From positions 124,001-188,000 of the forward strand of contig NZ_RBCJ01000002.1 of NCBI RefSeq assembly GCF_003626755.1: a stretch of 64,000 nt of DNA. The letters run 5' to 3'. Below the pieces are notes generated by a model, which saw only the letters and a list, made by a program, of their open reading frames with translations, searched no databases and was not told the origin of the DNA. The translations under genes and the position numbers were made by a program. This document shows positions 44,878 through 53,554 of this stretch, one piece after another. This stretch comes from Ulvibacterium marinum (GTDB lineage Bacteria > Bacteroidota > Bacteroidia > Flavobacteriales > Flavobacteriaceae). Within the stretch, counting starts at the first letter, position 1; every line of letters starts with the position of its first letter.

Positions 44878-46964
44878 ACCGCTTTTTGGTATTCCTTGCT
44901 GGCCTTGGGTACGGTGAAAAAGAAAGTTGACCCTTTCCGGAGATAACTTTCTACCCAGATAGTTCCACCATTCTTTTCTACCATTTCCTTACATAGGGAA
45001 AGGCCAAGACCTGTACCTTTTTCGTTATCGGTGCCATAGGTAGTTATATTGGAATTGTCGTCAAAAATTTTTTCTTGGGTCTCCCGATCCATCCCGACTC
45101 CTGTATCACGTACCGAGATTTCCCAATGTTTGTTTTTTTCTATTGCCTTTAAGGTTATCATTCCGTCTTTTGGGGTGAACTTGAGTGCATTACTTATGAG
45201 GTTCCTGATCACGATATCTATCTGGTTCGCATCTGACCAAGCCATGGTGTTCGGTGTGAGTTGACTCGTTATTTTAATGGACTTGTTCGTAGCAATTTCG
45301 GAAAGGAGATTTATGTTTTCCTCAACAATATTTTCCAAGGGAATTATCCTAGGTTTGGTAGTAGCACCGTTCATTTGGGATTTACCCCATGATAGAAGGT
45401 TGTTTAAGGTGAACGCTATATGGTCTATATCCGTACGTAACTTTGGTATAAAGTTTAAAAATTCGGTTTGGTCGATTTCCTTTTCCTTAAAAAGTTTTAA
45501 TAACCCCTGAAAAGCTCCTATGGGTCCTCTTAGGTCATGGGCGATAATAGAGAAAAGTTTATCCTTGGTTTCATTGATTTCCCGCAGCTCCAAATCGTTT
45601 TGTTCCAGTTCTTCCGCTTTTATTTGCAGTCTCTTATTGAGTTTTTTCTGTATTTTTTCACCCCTGTGTACGAGAAAGGTAACTACCACGAAAACTAAAA
45701 GGATGGCAAGTGCCGCATTTACATAGTTCCGTTGGGTGGCCAATGCCATTTCATTTTCACGGACCAATGCCATTTTTTGTTTTTCATGCTCTACCTTGGT
45801 CTTTAACATCGTAAGACCTTTCTTGTTTTCATTACGGGAAAGCGTATCAGAAAGACTTTGGTAAACTTCATGGTATTTTAAGGCGGTAGCAAAGTCCTGC
45901 TTGTTCTTATTAATTTTATAAAGAGTTCCGGCACATTTTTGGGTACCTTCCTTAAAATTTATTTTTGTAGAAATCTTATAGGCCCTAAGTGCATAGTGTT
46001 GGGAGATACTGTCATTCTTAAGTCCTAAATGTGCTTCGGCCATTCCGTTCAGCAAATCGATTTCTCCTCGATCATCATCCAACTTTTTGTGGAGCATTTC
46101 AGCTTGATTGTACCAGTAAAGGGCCCACTTGTATTTTTCCTGCTTTAAGTAGGTCTTTCCTTTTACCTCGAAAGCAAAGGCGAGCCAATCCCTTATGTCG
46201 TGCTTTTCAAAAACAGTAATACTACTATTAATGTTGAACATGGCATAATCCAGTTTTCCCATATCGGCATACACCGAAGCCATATTGCTCATCGTTTCCG
46301 CGGAAGTAACTTCATTGCCAATTCCCTGATTTATTTTTTTAACGATTTCGTAAAAATCCAAGGCCTGTTTGTAATCTTTTTGAGTGGCGTATAAATTGGC
46401 TATATTTTCATTTAAAATGGATAGCATAAGCTGATCATCCACACGTTTTGCAATCTCTATACTTTCGAGGTAACCACTAAGGGCTTTTGCATAATCTCCG
46501 AGATAACCGAATTCACCAGCCAAATTATTTTGTAACCGGAGTATAAGGTTGGGATTGTTTAGTTCCTTGGCCAATACCAATGCCTTTGTGTAGTGGGATA
46601 TGCCCTCCGTATGATCTCCTCTATCGGAGTAATATTCTGCTATCCCCAACAGGGACATGCTTTCCCCTTTTTGGTATTCCGCGGATTCGCTATGTACAAG
46701 AGCTTCTTTGGAAAGTATTAAAAGGCTGTCCAAATTATAAAATCGCAATTCTGCCCCTAGACTGTTTAGCAAATTGATATATGTGGTATCCTGGGGATTA
46801 AAATTAGACTGGGACCTAATAGTGTTGATCTGGTCTTCCAGATCAGAACGTTTTGTAGATTGGGCAAAAGGAAAATGTATGGAAAGAACCCCGAAAACGC
46901 ACAAAAGGATATAGTTTCTCCAATATTTTGGAAAAGATTTAAAGTAGGCATTTATTCGGGACAT
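44874..46964 (-). CDS. TPR-containing sensor histidine kinase
   Basis: A 696-residue membrane kinase. After a signal/anchor (about 17-35) comes a periplasmic array of tetratricopeptide repeats (about 60-370, for example NPNLILRLQNNLAGEFGYLGDYAKAL), then a coiled coil, a membrane span (413-433), a second coiled coil, and the kinase core: HisKA with His476 in FSIIAHDLRGPIGAFQGLL and the ATPase domain with N box IRNLISNALKFT, G1 DTGVGMDRE and G2 KGTGLGLSLC. No response-regulator gene adjoins it, so it is an orphan kinase by position. The signal it senses is unknown. Confidence 0.92.
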   Translation of the reverse strand: MSRINAYFKSFPKYWRNYILLCVFGVLSIHFPFAQSTKRSDLEDQINTIRSQSNFNPQDTTYINLLNSLGAELRFYNLDSLLILSKEALVHSESAEYQKGESMSLLGIAEYYSDRGDHTEGISHYTKALVLAKELNNPNLILRLQNNLAGEFGYLGDYAKALSGYLESIEIAKRVDDQLMLSILNENIANLYATQKDYKQALDFYEIVKKINQGIGNEVTSAETMSNMASVYADMGKLDYAMFNINSSITVFEKHDIRDWLAFAFEVKGKTYLKQEKYKWALYWYNQAEMLHKKLDDDRGEIDLLNGMAEAHLGLKNDSISQHYALRAYKISTKINFKEGTQKCAGTLYKINKNKQDFATALKYHEVYQSLSDTLSRNENKKGLTMLKTKVEHEKQKMALVRENEMALATQRNYVNAALAILLVFVVVTFLVHRGEKIQKKLNKRLQIKAEELEQNDLELREINETKDKLFSIIAHDLRGPIGAFQGLLKLFKEKEIDQTEFLNFIPKLRTDIDHIAFTLNNLLSWGKSQMNGATTKPRIIPLENIVEENINLLSEIATNKSIKITSQLTPNTMAWSDANQIDIVIRNLISNALKFTPKDGMITLKAIEKNKHWEISVRDTGVGMDRETQEKIFDDNSNITTYGTDNEKGTGLGLSLCKEMVEKNGGTIWVESYLRKGSTFFFTVPKASKEYQKAV

Positions 46965-47140
46965 ACTGTGTTGTCTTATAAATGCTTAAAATTAATTTCT
47001 CAATCCTAGTTGGTCTAATTAATGTTGTGAAACGGCATTTTTTGTGTGTTTTATCGGTATAAAAAGGTATTTCATCGATGTTTTTGATAAATTAAGCTAT
47101 CTAAAAAACTACTTGGTTTTTTAAATTAGCCCTGTTAGAT

Positions 47141-47172
47141 TTTGAAAGATCGATTAAAAAAAATTACCTTTG
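47141..47172 (+). promoter_or_regulatory. Consensus Bacteroidetes promoter of tRNA-His
   Basis: TTTG (47141-47144), a 20-bp spacer and TACCTTTG (47165-47172) match the primary sigma factor consensus (TTTG, N19-21, TAnnTTTG) exactly. The tRNA starts 17 bp downstream. Confidence 0.85.
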
Positions 47173-47188
47173 CCACCGCTCATAAATG

Positions 47189-47262
47189 GTGGTTGTAGCT
47201 CAGCTGGTTAGAGCGCTGGATTGTGGTTCCAGAGGTCGCCGGTTCGAACCCGGTCTTCCACC
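47189..47262 (+). tRNA. tRNA-His (anticodon GTG)
   Basis: A complete cloverleaf can be drawn: D arm with AGCTCAGCTGGTTAGAGC, anticodon stem CTGGA/TCCAG around loop TTGTGGT with GTG at 47223-47225, and T arm GCCGG-TTCGAAC-CCGGT. G at 47188 can serve as the His-specific G-1 opposite discriminator C73 (47262). The full CCA is not encoded. The acceptor stem has two adjacent U-U oppositions (47193-47194 against 47256-47257). Confidence 0.97.
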
Positions 47263-47276
47263 CAATTTTTAGCTTT

Positions 47277-47307
47277 AAGGTCCCGTTTGCAAAGGCGGGA
47301 CTTTTTT
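47277..47307 (+). terminator. Intrinsic terminator after tRNA-His
   Basis: Stem GTCCCG / CGGGAC (47280-47285 and 47296-47301), extended by A-T and G-T pairs, is followed by a six-T run (47302-47307). Its T run touches the stop codon of the convergent M28 peptidase gene. Confidence 0.85.
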
Positions 47308-48868
47308 ATTTGCTAACCTTGTCCGCGACTACTTTCCGATCCCGGTTGGCCACTTCCCAAGCGGTATGGAAAATCAATTTGGTTCTGTTCATTAACAGGT
47401 CATAGTTGATTTTGTCCGGGGTGTCGCCGGGCCTATGGTAGTCGTTATGCGTACCATTGAAGTAAAAGATTATCGGAATAGTGTTTTTGGCGAAATTATA
47501 GTGGTCGCTTCTGTAATAAAAACGATTGGGATCATTCTCGTCATTATAGGTGTAGTCCAGCTCCAAGTTGGTGTACCTCTTATTTACTTCTTCGGAAAGT
47601 TGATGAAGATCGGTGCTTAGCTTATCGGATCCTATGAGGTAAACATAGTTTCTATCCCCTTCCCGTTTGGGATCTATCCTGCCTATCATATCTATGTTCA
47701 GATTGGCCACGGTTTGGTTTAGGGGAAAAATAGGTTCAAAATCCGTGTAGTATAATGAGCCAAGTAGTCCTTTTTCCTCGCCAGTAACATGAAGGAAAAC
47801 AATAGAACGTTTAGGACCCTTGCCTGCGTCCGCAGCTTTCTTAAAAGCCTCGGCAATTTCTAACATAGCCACCGTACCAGAACCATCATCGTCCGCACCG
47901 TTGTTGACATCGCCATCCAGAGTAACCCCTATATGATCCAAATGGGATGAAATGATGATATATTCATCCGGTTTTTCGGAACCCTTAAGAATGGCAGCTA
48001 CATTTTCTGAATTCACCATTTCATTTTGACTACTAATCTTAAATTCCAATTGTACCTGGACTGTTCTTGAAGTCGATTCATTTTCAATTTCTGGAAACAA
48101 GGCCTTGGCGAAATCCGTGTCAATGAAAAACTTATCAAATTTTTGATCTCCTTTAGATCTTAGCTCCATTTTTTCGTTGTTATTATTTTTCCTATACCGG
48201 AACTGGCTTTTGAATCTGCTGTAGTTCGCCGCATCATAATAGAGTATTCCTTTGGCACCCTTTTCCGAAGCCAGTTTCATACGTTTGCCCAAAGATTCCG
48301 AAAGATCGCTCCAAATTGACTTTTCCTGGGTACCGGAAATTTTATAGGTACCGTCCATTTTCTTTGGTTCGCCAGATTTCACCAATACCATTTTTCCGGT
48401 TACGTCCAATCCTTCATAATCGGAATATCCGTCTTCTTCAATTCCATATCCGGCGTAAACAATCTCTTTGTAGGAGGCGTTGGCTGCATTAAATGTAAGG
48501 ATATGTTCCCCTAAAGAATATTCAAGGGTATTGAGATTAACACTTCCTGTAGGCAATTGGTTTATTTCTAGAGGTACGTCCTGAAAATAAACACCATTAT
48601 CCTTGGCTGCGGGAATACCCAGTTTGGTATATTCAGATTTTAAATATTCCACTGCTTTTTTCTGACCGGGCTTTCCGGTTTCCCTACCTTCAAATTCGTC
48701 TGAAGCGTAGGTATAGAGATGCTCCTTTAACTCGGCTTCGGTAATAGTCTCCGCAAAAGAAATCGAACTGGTTTCTTGGACTGAATCCTGTGCGGTTTCC
48801 AGTACTGGTTTTTGGGAAGAGTTGCAGGCCATGGCCAAACCTACAATTGCAAAAACTATATTTTTCAT
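47306..48868 (-). CDS. M28 family zinc aminopeptidase lipoprotein
   Basis: A 520-residue peptidase with lipobox MAC (Cys15). A protease-associated domain (about 130-260) precedes the M28 catalytic domain. Metal and catalytic residues are visible in order: His of IIISSHLDHIG, Asp of NNGADDDGSGT, Glu-Glu of VTGEEKGLLGS, Asp of NIDMIGR and His of HNDYHRPGDT. Members remove N-terminal residues or release sugars and amino acids from surface peptides. It stands alone; the 203 bp upstream of its start hold only its promoter region and the end of a sigma factor relic. Confidence 0.92.
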   Translation of the reverse strand: MKNIVFAIVGLAMACNSSQKPVLETAQDSVQETSSISFAETITEAELKEHLYTYASDEFEGRETGKPGQKKAVEYLKSEYTKLGIPAAKDNGVYFQDVPLEINQLPTGSVNLNTLEYSLGEHILTFNAANASYKEIVYAGYGIEEDGYSDYEGLDVTGKMVLVKSGEPKKMDGTYKISGTQEKSIWSDLSESLGKRMKLASEKGAKGILYYDAANYSRFKSQFRYRKNNNNEKMELRSKGDQKFDKFFIDTDFAKALFPEIENESTSRTVQVQLEFKISSQNEMVNSENVAAILKGSEKPDEYIIISSHLDHIGVTLDGDVNNGADDDGSGTVAMLEIAEAFKKAADAGKGPKRSIVFLHVTGEEKGLLGSLYYTDFEPIFPLNQTVANLNIDMIGRIDPKREGDRNYVYLIGSDKLSTDLHQLSEEVNKRYTNLELDYTYNDENDPNRFYYRSDHYNFAKNTIPIIFYFNGTHNDYHRPGDTPDKINYDLLMNRTKLIFHTAWEVANRDRKVVADKVSK

Positions 48869-49071
48869 CGTATCCTAGTGTTATATTCAAAATTCATCAA
48901 AAATAGTGAAAAGATTGCGAATAAAAGTTTAGCGGAAGAACCCCGAAAAAGTACGGAACAATGATAACCCATTAAAATAGTATCGGGTTTTCTATCTTTA
49001 ATTTTTCTTGAATGCAAAACCAAAAAAAGGGTAAACTTTAAGCTCGTTTTTGGAATTTTAGATCGAAAGAC

Positions 49072-49455
49072 TCACCTTTTAATAACCGGTATACCGAACA
49101 ATAAAAACAAAGTGGGTTCTACATCGCTATTGGCCCTTTTTCTTAATATGGCGAATGCCCTCGTCATATGATATTCTATGGTCTTTTTGGAAACGTTGAG
49201 ATATTCGGCAATTTCAATATTGCTAAGACCGTCCCGTTTGCCATTAAAGATATTTCCTTGCATTTAGGAGGTAAGTTTTAAATTTCTCGTTGGGCCCTAA
49301 AAAGTAGCTTTTCAAAAAATGCCTCGTCCCGCGATACAAATCTATCTAACTCCTCAATGTATTTTTTTTCTAGGGCCGTAACGGATTTTCGTTTTCTATA
49401 TTGATCAATGAACTCATTGTGTGCCGATTTGTAAAGAGAACTTTTAATATCACTT
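49072..49455 (-). pseudogene. Relic of an ECF (FecI-like) sigma factor
   Basis: Reading the minus strand from about 49455, residues DIKSSLYKSAHNEFIDQYRK and then TALEKKYIEELDRF match region 2 and linker of flavobacterial FecI-like sigma factors. An in-frame TAA follows AQREI, then NLPPKCKEI continues in the same frame. A one-base deletion near 49235 (in AAACGG) moves the rest, GLSNIEIAEYLNVSKKTIEY, to another frame, where it forms the region 4 HTH ending at 49072. The N-terminal half is missing. Stop codon, frameshift and truncation show it is dead. It normally would precede a fecR gene in the same direction, but here the fecR relic points away. Confidence 0.8.
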
Positions 49456-49915
49456 CCAAGGAACTGGATACCTTGGCTTCGTGGTTAGAAAAAAAGGCAA
49501 TCCAAAGACCTTTAGATCTTTTGTTGAAATCAATTATACTATAAACTACGCCATGGGGCAATACAATTCTGATAGGACGAAAAAGCATTTGCTTGAAAAA
49601 ATAGAAAAGGACAAAAGTACCTATCAAAAGCTAAGACTTAGAAAATTGTTCAAGTACGCTGCCGATGCCTTAGTTTTTTTGGGAATAGGATTGGTCTATA
49701 AACAGATTTCCACTCCTGATAAAATTGTAGATTCGGAAATGGACCCTGCTGATAAGATTACCTTACAATTATCGGACGGCAGTACAAAGGTCCTTTCAGG
49801 AGAAGGGACAACTTCCGTATTGGACAAAGAGGGTATCGCATTGGGCTGCAAAATGGAAATCAACTGATTTATCACAAGTCCTCAGCAGGAAAAAAATCTG
49901 TGTATAATATCCGGG
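49437..49915 (+). pseudogene. Relic of a FecR-type anti-sigma factor
   Basis: The N-terminal FecR segment TFNITSKELDTLASWLEKK (from 49440) breaks at a run of seven A (49488-49494) and continues in another frame as GNPKTFRSFVEINYTINYA, then KLFKYAADALVFLGIGLVYK (membrane span) and ITLQLSDGST. Near 49850 the frame shifts again to QNGNQLIYHKSSAGKKSVYN, after which homology stops near 49910. The C-terminal half of FecR is missing. Two frameshifts and truncation mark it as a pseudogene, although an open frame of 128 codons (49481-49867) survives. Confidence 0.75.
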
Positions 49916-49994
49916 TGTCTCCATGTTGGAGAAAAATATGACCAGCCGAATGGGACCGGATAATCTGGAAACCAAGGTTTGGTGGGATCAATAA
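49908..49994 (+). pseudogene. C-terminal remnant of a SusD-like protein
   Basis: A 28-residue tail, YPGVSMLEKN... ending SRMGPDNLETKVWWDQ and a stop, matches the end of SusD-like_2 proteins; compare LLGGPDLGTTRLWWDVKN of the SusD gene at 481-2079. It begins exactly where FecR homology ends. This suggests one deletion joined the middle of fecR to the last codons of a susD gene and removed the susC between them. Confidence 0.6.
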
Positions 49995-50166
49995 AAACTA
50001 GAATTATAAATTAAAAATCATAGTTGTTAGAGTTAGTTTGGTGATGGTTGACCCCTCCGAGCCAATAGTTTGGGGGAGTTCAACTTTTTTCATTCTATAT
50101 CATAATTTTAGCTTATTTTCGAGTAGTACCATACTAACTTTCCAATTCAAAATATGTAAAGAAATC

Positions 50167-51102
50167 ATGACAAATAAAAATTTTGTTTTTACCATTCTAT
50201 TTTTGTGCTCTTTTTTGTTGGCATACCCCCAAGGCGTGGCGTCTACTCCGGAATACATTAAAGAACTGACCTCCAATTGGATAGGCCCGCGTTTTGATGA
50301 CGGAAGGCCCAAGGTTTCGGATGCCTTGCTAAAAAGATTAAAAGGGATTCAGATGGAAGAAGCCTGGGGCTATCTGAGAGGACATGGCTTTCATAACCAG
50401 TACGAGGGTAATTGGCAGATTATTCATCCGGATAGCGTAATGACAGGTCGCGTGGTAACGGCTCAATATATGCCCTTACGCCCGGATTTTAAGCAGTTGA
50501 TAAAAATTAAGGGTGCCCAGGAAAACCGAGACACGATAGGTGGAAGCAATTCATGGCCCATTGAAATTTTACAACCCAGCGACATTTATGTAGCCGATGG
50601 TTATGGCCGCGTAATAGACGGCACCCTAATAGGCTCAAATTTAGGGAATGCCATTTATGCAAATTCCCAGAATGGGGTAATCTTTGATGGTGGAGTGAGG
50701 GATCTAAAAGGCTTACGGGATATTAAGGGATTTAATGGTTGGATCCGTGGAGATGACCCTTCCTTTATTAAGGAACAAATGCTTACATCGATTAATGCAC
50801 CGATTCGTATTGGAAGGGCTATTGTACTTCCCGGCGACGTCGTATTGGCTAATCGTTATGGAACTATTTTCATCCCTTCCCATTTGGTAGCGAAACTGGT
50901 ATTGGCTTCTGAGGTGGTGGGCTTACGTGATCAATTTGGTTTTCAGCGCCTAAGGGAAAAAACATATACCCCTGGTCAAATAGATACAAAATGGACCGAT
51001 GCCATCAAGGCGGATTTTAGAAATTGGCTAAACCAATACCCGGACAGTAAGTTACCCATGACCCGGAAGGAATTGAATGATTACATGGACACGCAGAACT
51101 AA
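50167..51102 (+). CDS. Secreted RraA-family (HMG aldolase-like) protein
   Basis: A 311-residue protein of the RraA/dimethylmenaquinone-methyltransferase-like fold, which includes 4-hydroxy-4-methyl-2-oxoglutarate aldolases. The start at 50167 gives a clear signal peptide (MTNKNFVFTILFLCSFLLAY); upstream in-frame codons are dispensable. The family block GNAIYANSQNGVIFDGGVRD carries the conserved Gly-Gly-x-Arg-Asp, and PGDVVLANRYGTIFIP follows. Export is unusual, since RraA enzymes are cytoplasmic. The gene opens the uronate locus but is not obviously part of the pathway. Its function is not known. Confidence 0.82.
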   Translation: MTNKNFVFTILFLCSFLLAYPQGVASTPEYIKELTSNWIGPRFDDGRPKVSDALLKRLKGIQMEEAWGYLRGHGFHNQYEGNWQIIHPDSVMTGRVVTAQYMPLRPDFKQLIKIKGAQENRDTIGGSNSWPIEILQPSDIYVADGYGRVIDGTLIGSNLGNAIYANSQNGVIFDGGVRDLKGLRDIKGFNGWIRGDDPSFIKEQMLTSINAPIRIGRAIVLPGDVVLANRYGTIFIPSHLVAKLVLASEVVGLRDQFGFQRLREKTYTPGQIDTKWTDAIKADFRNWLNQYPDSKLPMTRKELNDYMDTQN

Positions 51103-51165
51103 AAGTCAAAAAGGAATACCGATTCTTCCCTTAATTTGAATACATTCCACTAAATTTCCAAAAAA

Positions 51166-51603
51166 ATGAAAAAACCGATTTTTTATGCAGTTGCCCTCGC
51201 CCTGATATTTGTTGCAAGTTGTTCCAATCAGCTTAGTTCCATTGACAAGGATGAAGTTGTAAAAGCTGTAGACGCTTTGAATGAGGCGTTGGTACATCCA
51301 GAAAAGGAAAAATTGAAAAAGATTACTTCGGAGAATCTTACCTATGGGCATTCCAGTGGAATTCTGGAAAATCAAAGTGAATTCATAGATGCCCTTGTAA
51401 ACGGGCCCTTTGATTTTTTATCCATAGCTACATCCCAAGATCAAATTACTATTTATGATGATACTGCTATAGCCCGTCATATTATGACAGCAAAGGGAGC
51501 CAATAATGGGGAACCGGTAGATGTAAATATTGGAATCATGTTGGTTTTTCAAAAAAGGGACGGGCAATTGTTTCTTTTGGCAAGACAAGCTTATAAGTTA
51601 TAA
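51166..51603 (+). CDS. NTF2-like (DUF4440/SnoaL) lipoprotein
   Basis: A 145-residue lipoprotein (lipobox VASC, Cys19) with a single NTF2-like cone fold: helix VVKAVDALNEALVHPEKEKLKKI, then LTYGHSSGILENQSEFIDAL, and strands ending RDGQLFLLARQAYKL. Such domains bind small ligands or act as isomerases or lyases; no catalytic residues can be assigned. It lies 63 bp after the RraA-like gene in the same direction. Confidence 0.8.
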   Translation: MKKPIFYAVALALIFVASCSNQLSSIDKDEVVKAVDALNEALVHPEKEKLKKITSENLTYGHSSGILENQSEFIDALVNGPFDFLSIATSQDQITIYDDTAIARHIMTAKGANNGEPVDVNIGIMLVFQKRDGQLFLLARQAYKL

Positions 51604-51769
51604 ACTTCCTTTGGCGTTTTAAATTTCAATACAAGAAAGAGAATTGTTAGTTTTAGCTATTTGTACCATTTTATGGATCATATCTTGTGCGGAGTTTTTT
51701 TGCAAATCGTAATTTTGATTTCTTGTTTAAATAGCTCAATTTTACGAGCGGCTAAAATCAATTGAATAC

Positions 51770-52810
51770 ATGAAGAAAGTAGTGACATTTGGCGAGATTA
51801 TGCTTCGCCTTTCTCCACCCGGATTTTTAAGATTTTCACAGACCACAAGCTTTGATATCGTTTATGGTGGAGGAGAATCCAACGTAGCAGTATCCCTGGC
51901 AAATTATGGCGTCCCTGTAGATTTTGTGACCCGCTTGCCAAAGAACGATATTGGGGAATGCGCCTTAATGGAAATGAGGAAAAGAGGTGTTGGTACGGAT
52001 AAGATCGTTTTCGGAGGTGACCGTTTGGGCATCTATTTCTTGGAGACCGGGGCGGTAAGCCGTGGCAGCAAGGTAGTTTATGATCGGGCACATTCCGCAA
52101 TGGCAGAGATAAAGAAAGGCATGATAGATTGGGATGCGGTTTTCGAGGGAGTAGAATGGTTTCACTGGACGGGGATAACCCCTGCAATCTCCCAGGGTGC
52201 TGCCGATGTTTGCCTAGAAGCCGTAAAAGCTGCAAAGAAACATGGTGTTACGGTATCTACAGACTTAAACTATCGCGCTAAGTTATGGAAATATGGTGTT
52301 GAACCTGAGGGTATTATGACTGAATTAACTTCCTATTGTGATATTATTTTGGGCAATGAAGAAGATGCCGAAAAGCATTTTGGTATCAAGCCGGAAGGGT
52401 TGGATATCACTACTCAGGGAGAACATGTTAAGGCAGAGGCATTTCTATCGGTTTGCCAACAGATGATGAAAAAATTTCCCAATGCCAAAAAAGTAATAAC
52501 CACCTTAAGGGGCTCCATTTCCGCCTCCCACAATACTTGGGCAGGAGTTTTATATGATGGAGAGACCATGTATAAATCACCCGAGTATCAAATTACTCAT
52601 ATTGTGGATAGAGTTGGAGGTGGTGACTCCTTTATGGGCGGCTTAATATATGGTTTGTTGCAATATCCTGATGACGACCAAAATGCATTGAATTTTGCCG
52701 TAGCCGCCTCCTGTTTAAAGCATACCATCAAAGGCGATGCTAATCTGGTTACCGTAGATGAGGTGCAAAAACTAATGAGAGGTGACGCCTCGGGTAGGGT
52801 AGCGAGGTAA
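51770..52810 (+). CDS. kdgK: 2-keto-3-deoxygluconate kinase (PfkB family)
   Basis: A 346-residue ribokinase-family sugar kinase phosphorylating KDG to KDPG with ATP. The N-terminal FGEIMLRLSPPGFLRFSQ and YGGGESNVAVSLA are characteristic of KdgK; the C-terminal VDRVGGGDSFMGGLIYGL contains the catalytic Asp and anion hole. It is 69 bp upstream of the KDPG aldolase gene, consistent with a shared transcript of kdgK, kdgA and uxaC. A possible promoter lies in 51604-51769, where no gene is seen. Confidence 0.93.
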   Translation: MKKVVTFGEIMLRLSPPGFLRFSQTTSFDIVYGGGESNVAVSLANYGVPVDFVTRLPKNDIGECALMEMRKRGVGTDKIVFGGDRLGIYFLETGAVSRGSKVVYDRAHSAMAEIKKGMIDWDAVFEGVEWFHWTGITPAISQGAADVCLEAVKAAKKHGVTVSTDLNYRAKLWKYGVEPEGIMTELTSYCDIILGNEEDAEKHFGIKPEGLDITTQGEHVKAEAFLSVCQQMMKKFPNAKKVITTLRGSISASHNTWAGVLYDGETMYKSPEYQITHIVDRVGGGDSFMGGLIYGLLQYPDDDQNALNFAVAASCLKHTIKGDANLVTVDEVQKLMRGDASGRVAR

Positions 52811-52879
52811 TCATAGAGTATAGGGGTATTTTATAATATTTGGATATAATGGTTTAGACCTAATCAATAACCGAGAAAT

Positions 52880-53548
52880 ATGGCGCAACATACAAGAATA
52901 GAAGTGGCCGGTGTAATGAAGGAAACCGGAATGGTTCCCCTGTTTTACCATCCTGATATCGAATTAGGGAAAAAGGTGCTAAAAGCTTGTTACGACGGTG
53001 GTGCACGCTTATTGGAATTTACGGCACGAGGTGATTTTGCATTCGAAGTTTTTTTGGAACTGAACAAATATGCCGTGAAGGAATTACCGGGAATGATTAT
53101 GGGCGTAGGTTCCATTACCGATGCCGCCGCGGCATCCCTATTTATGCAGATAGGGGCCAATTTCATCGTCACGCCTTCATTGCGGGAAGATATCGCCTTA
53201 GTCTGCAACCGTCGTAAAATATTATGGTCTCCAGGTTGTGGTTCGCTTACGGAAATAAATAAAGCCGAGGAAATGGGTTGCGAAATCATCAAGCTTTTTC
53301 CGGGATCCACCTACGGCCCGGGCTTCGTTAAGGCTATTAAGGGTCCTCAACCATGGACCAGTATTATGCCCACGGGCGGGGTGAGCACGGAAGAATCAAA
53401 TCTCAAGGCTTGGTTCGATGCAGGAGTGACCTGCGTGGGAATGGGTTCCAAACTTATTAGCAAAGAGATATTAGTGAACCAAAATTTTGAGGAACTACGA
53501 AACAGTGTTCGCAGAACATTGGATTTGATTAAAAAGTTGAGAAGTTAA
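52880..53548 (+). CDS. kdgA: KHG/KDPG aldolase
   Basis: A 222-residue class I aldolase splitting KDPG into pyruvate and glyceraldehyde-3-phosphate. The catalytic Glu lies in RLLEFTARG and the Schiff-base Lys in CEIIKLFPGSTYGPGFVKAI; SPGCGSLTEI and MPTGGVSTEESNLKAW complete the phosphate and pyruvate sites. Length fits the family (about 210-225). It is followed after 6 bp by uxaC. Confidence 0.94.
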   Translation: MAQHTRIEVAGVMKETGMVPLFYHPDIELGKKVLKACYDGGARLLEFTARGDFAFEVFLELNKYAVKELPGMIMGVGSITDAAAASLFMQIGANFIVTPSLREDIALVCNRRKILWSPGCGSLTEINKAEEMGCEIIKLFPGSTYGPGFVKAIKGPQPWTSIMPTGGVSTEESNLKAWFDAGVTCVGMGSKLISKEILVNQNFEELRNSVRRTLDLIKKLRS

Positions 53549-53554
53549 TAGCAT

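Noticed and set aside
49370-49627. 85-codon minus-strand frame over the sigma/FecR junction
   Set aside because: It runs antisense to the FecR relic and in a frame other than the sigma homology; the sequence has no family features.
49072-49867. A working ECF sigma/FecR signalling pair
   Set aside because: The sigma part has an internal stop, a frameshift and no N-terminus; the FecR part has two frameshifts and no C-terminus; the two are in opposite directions.
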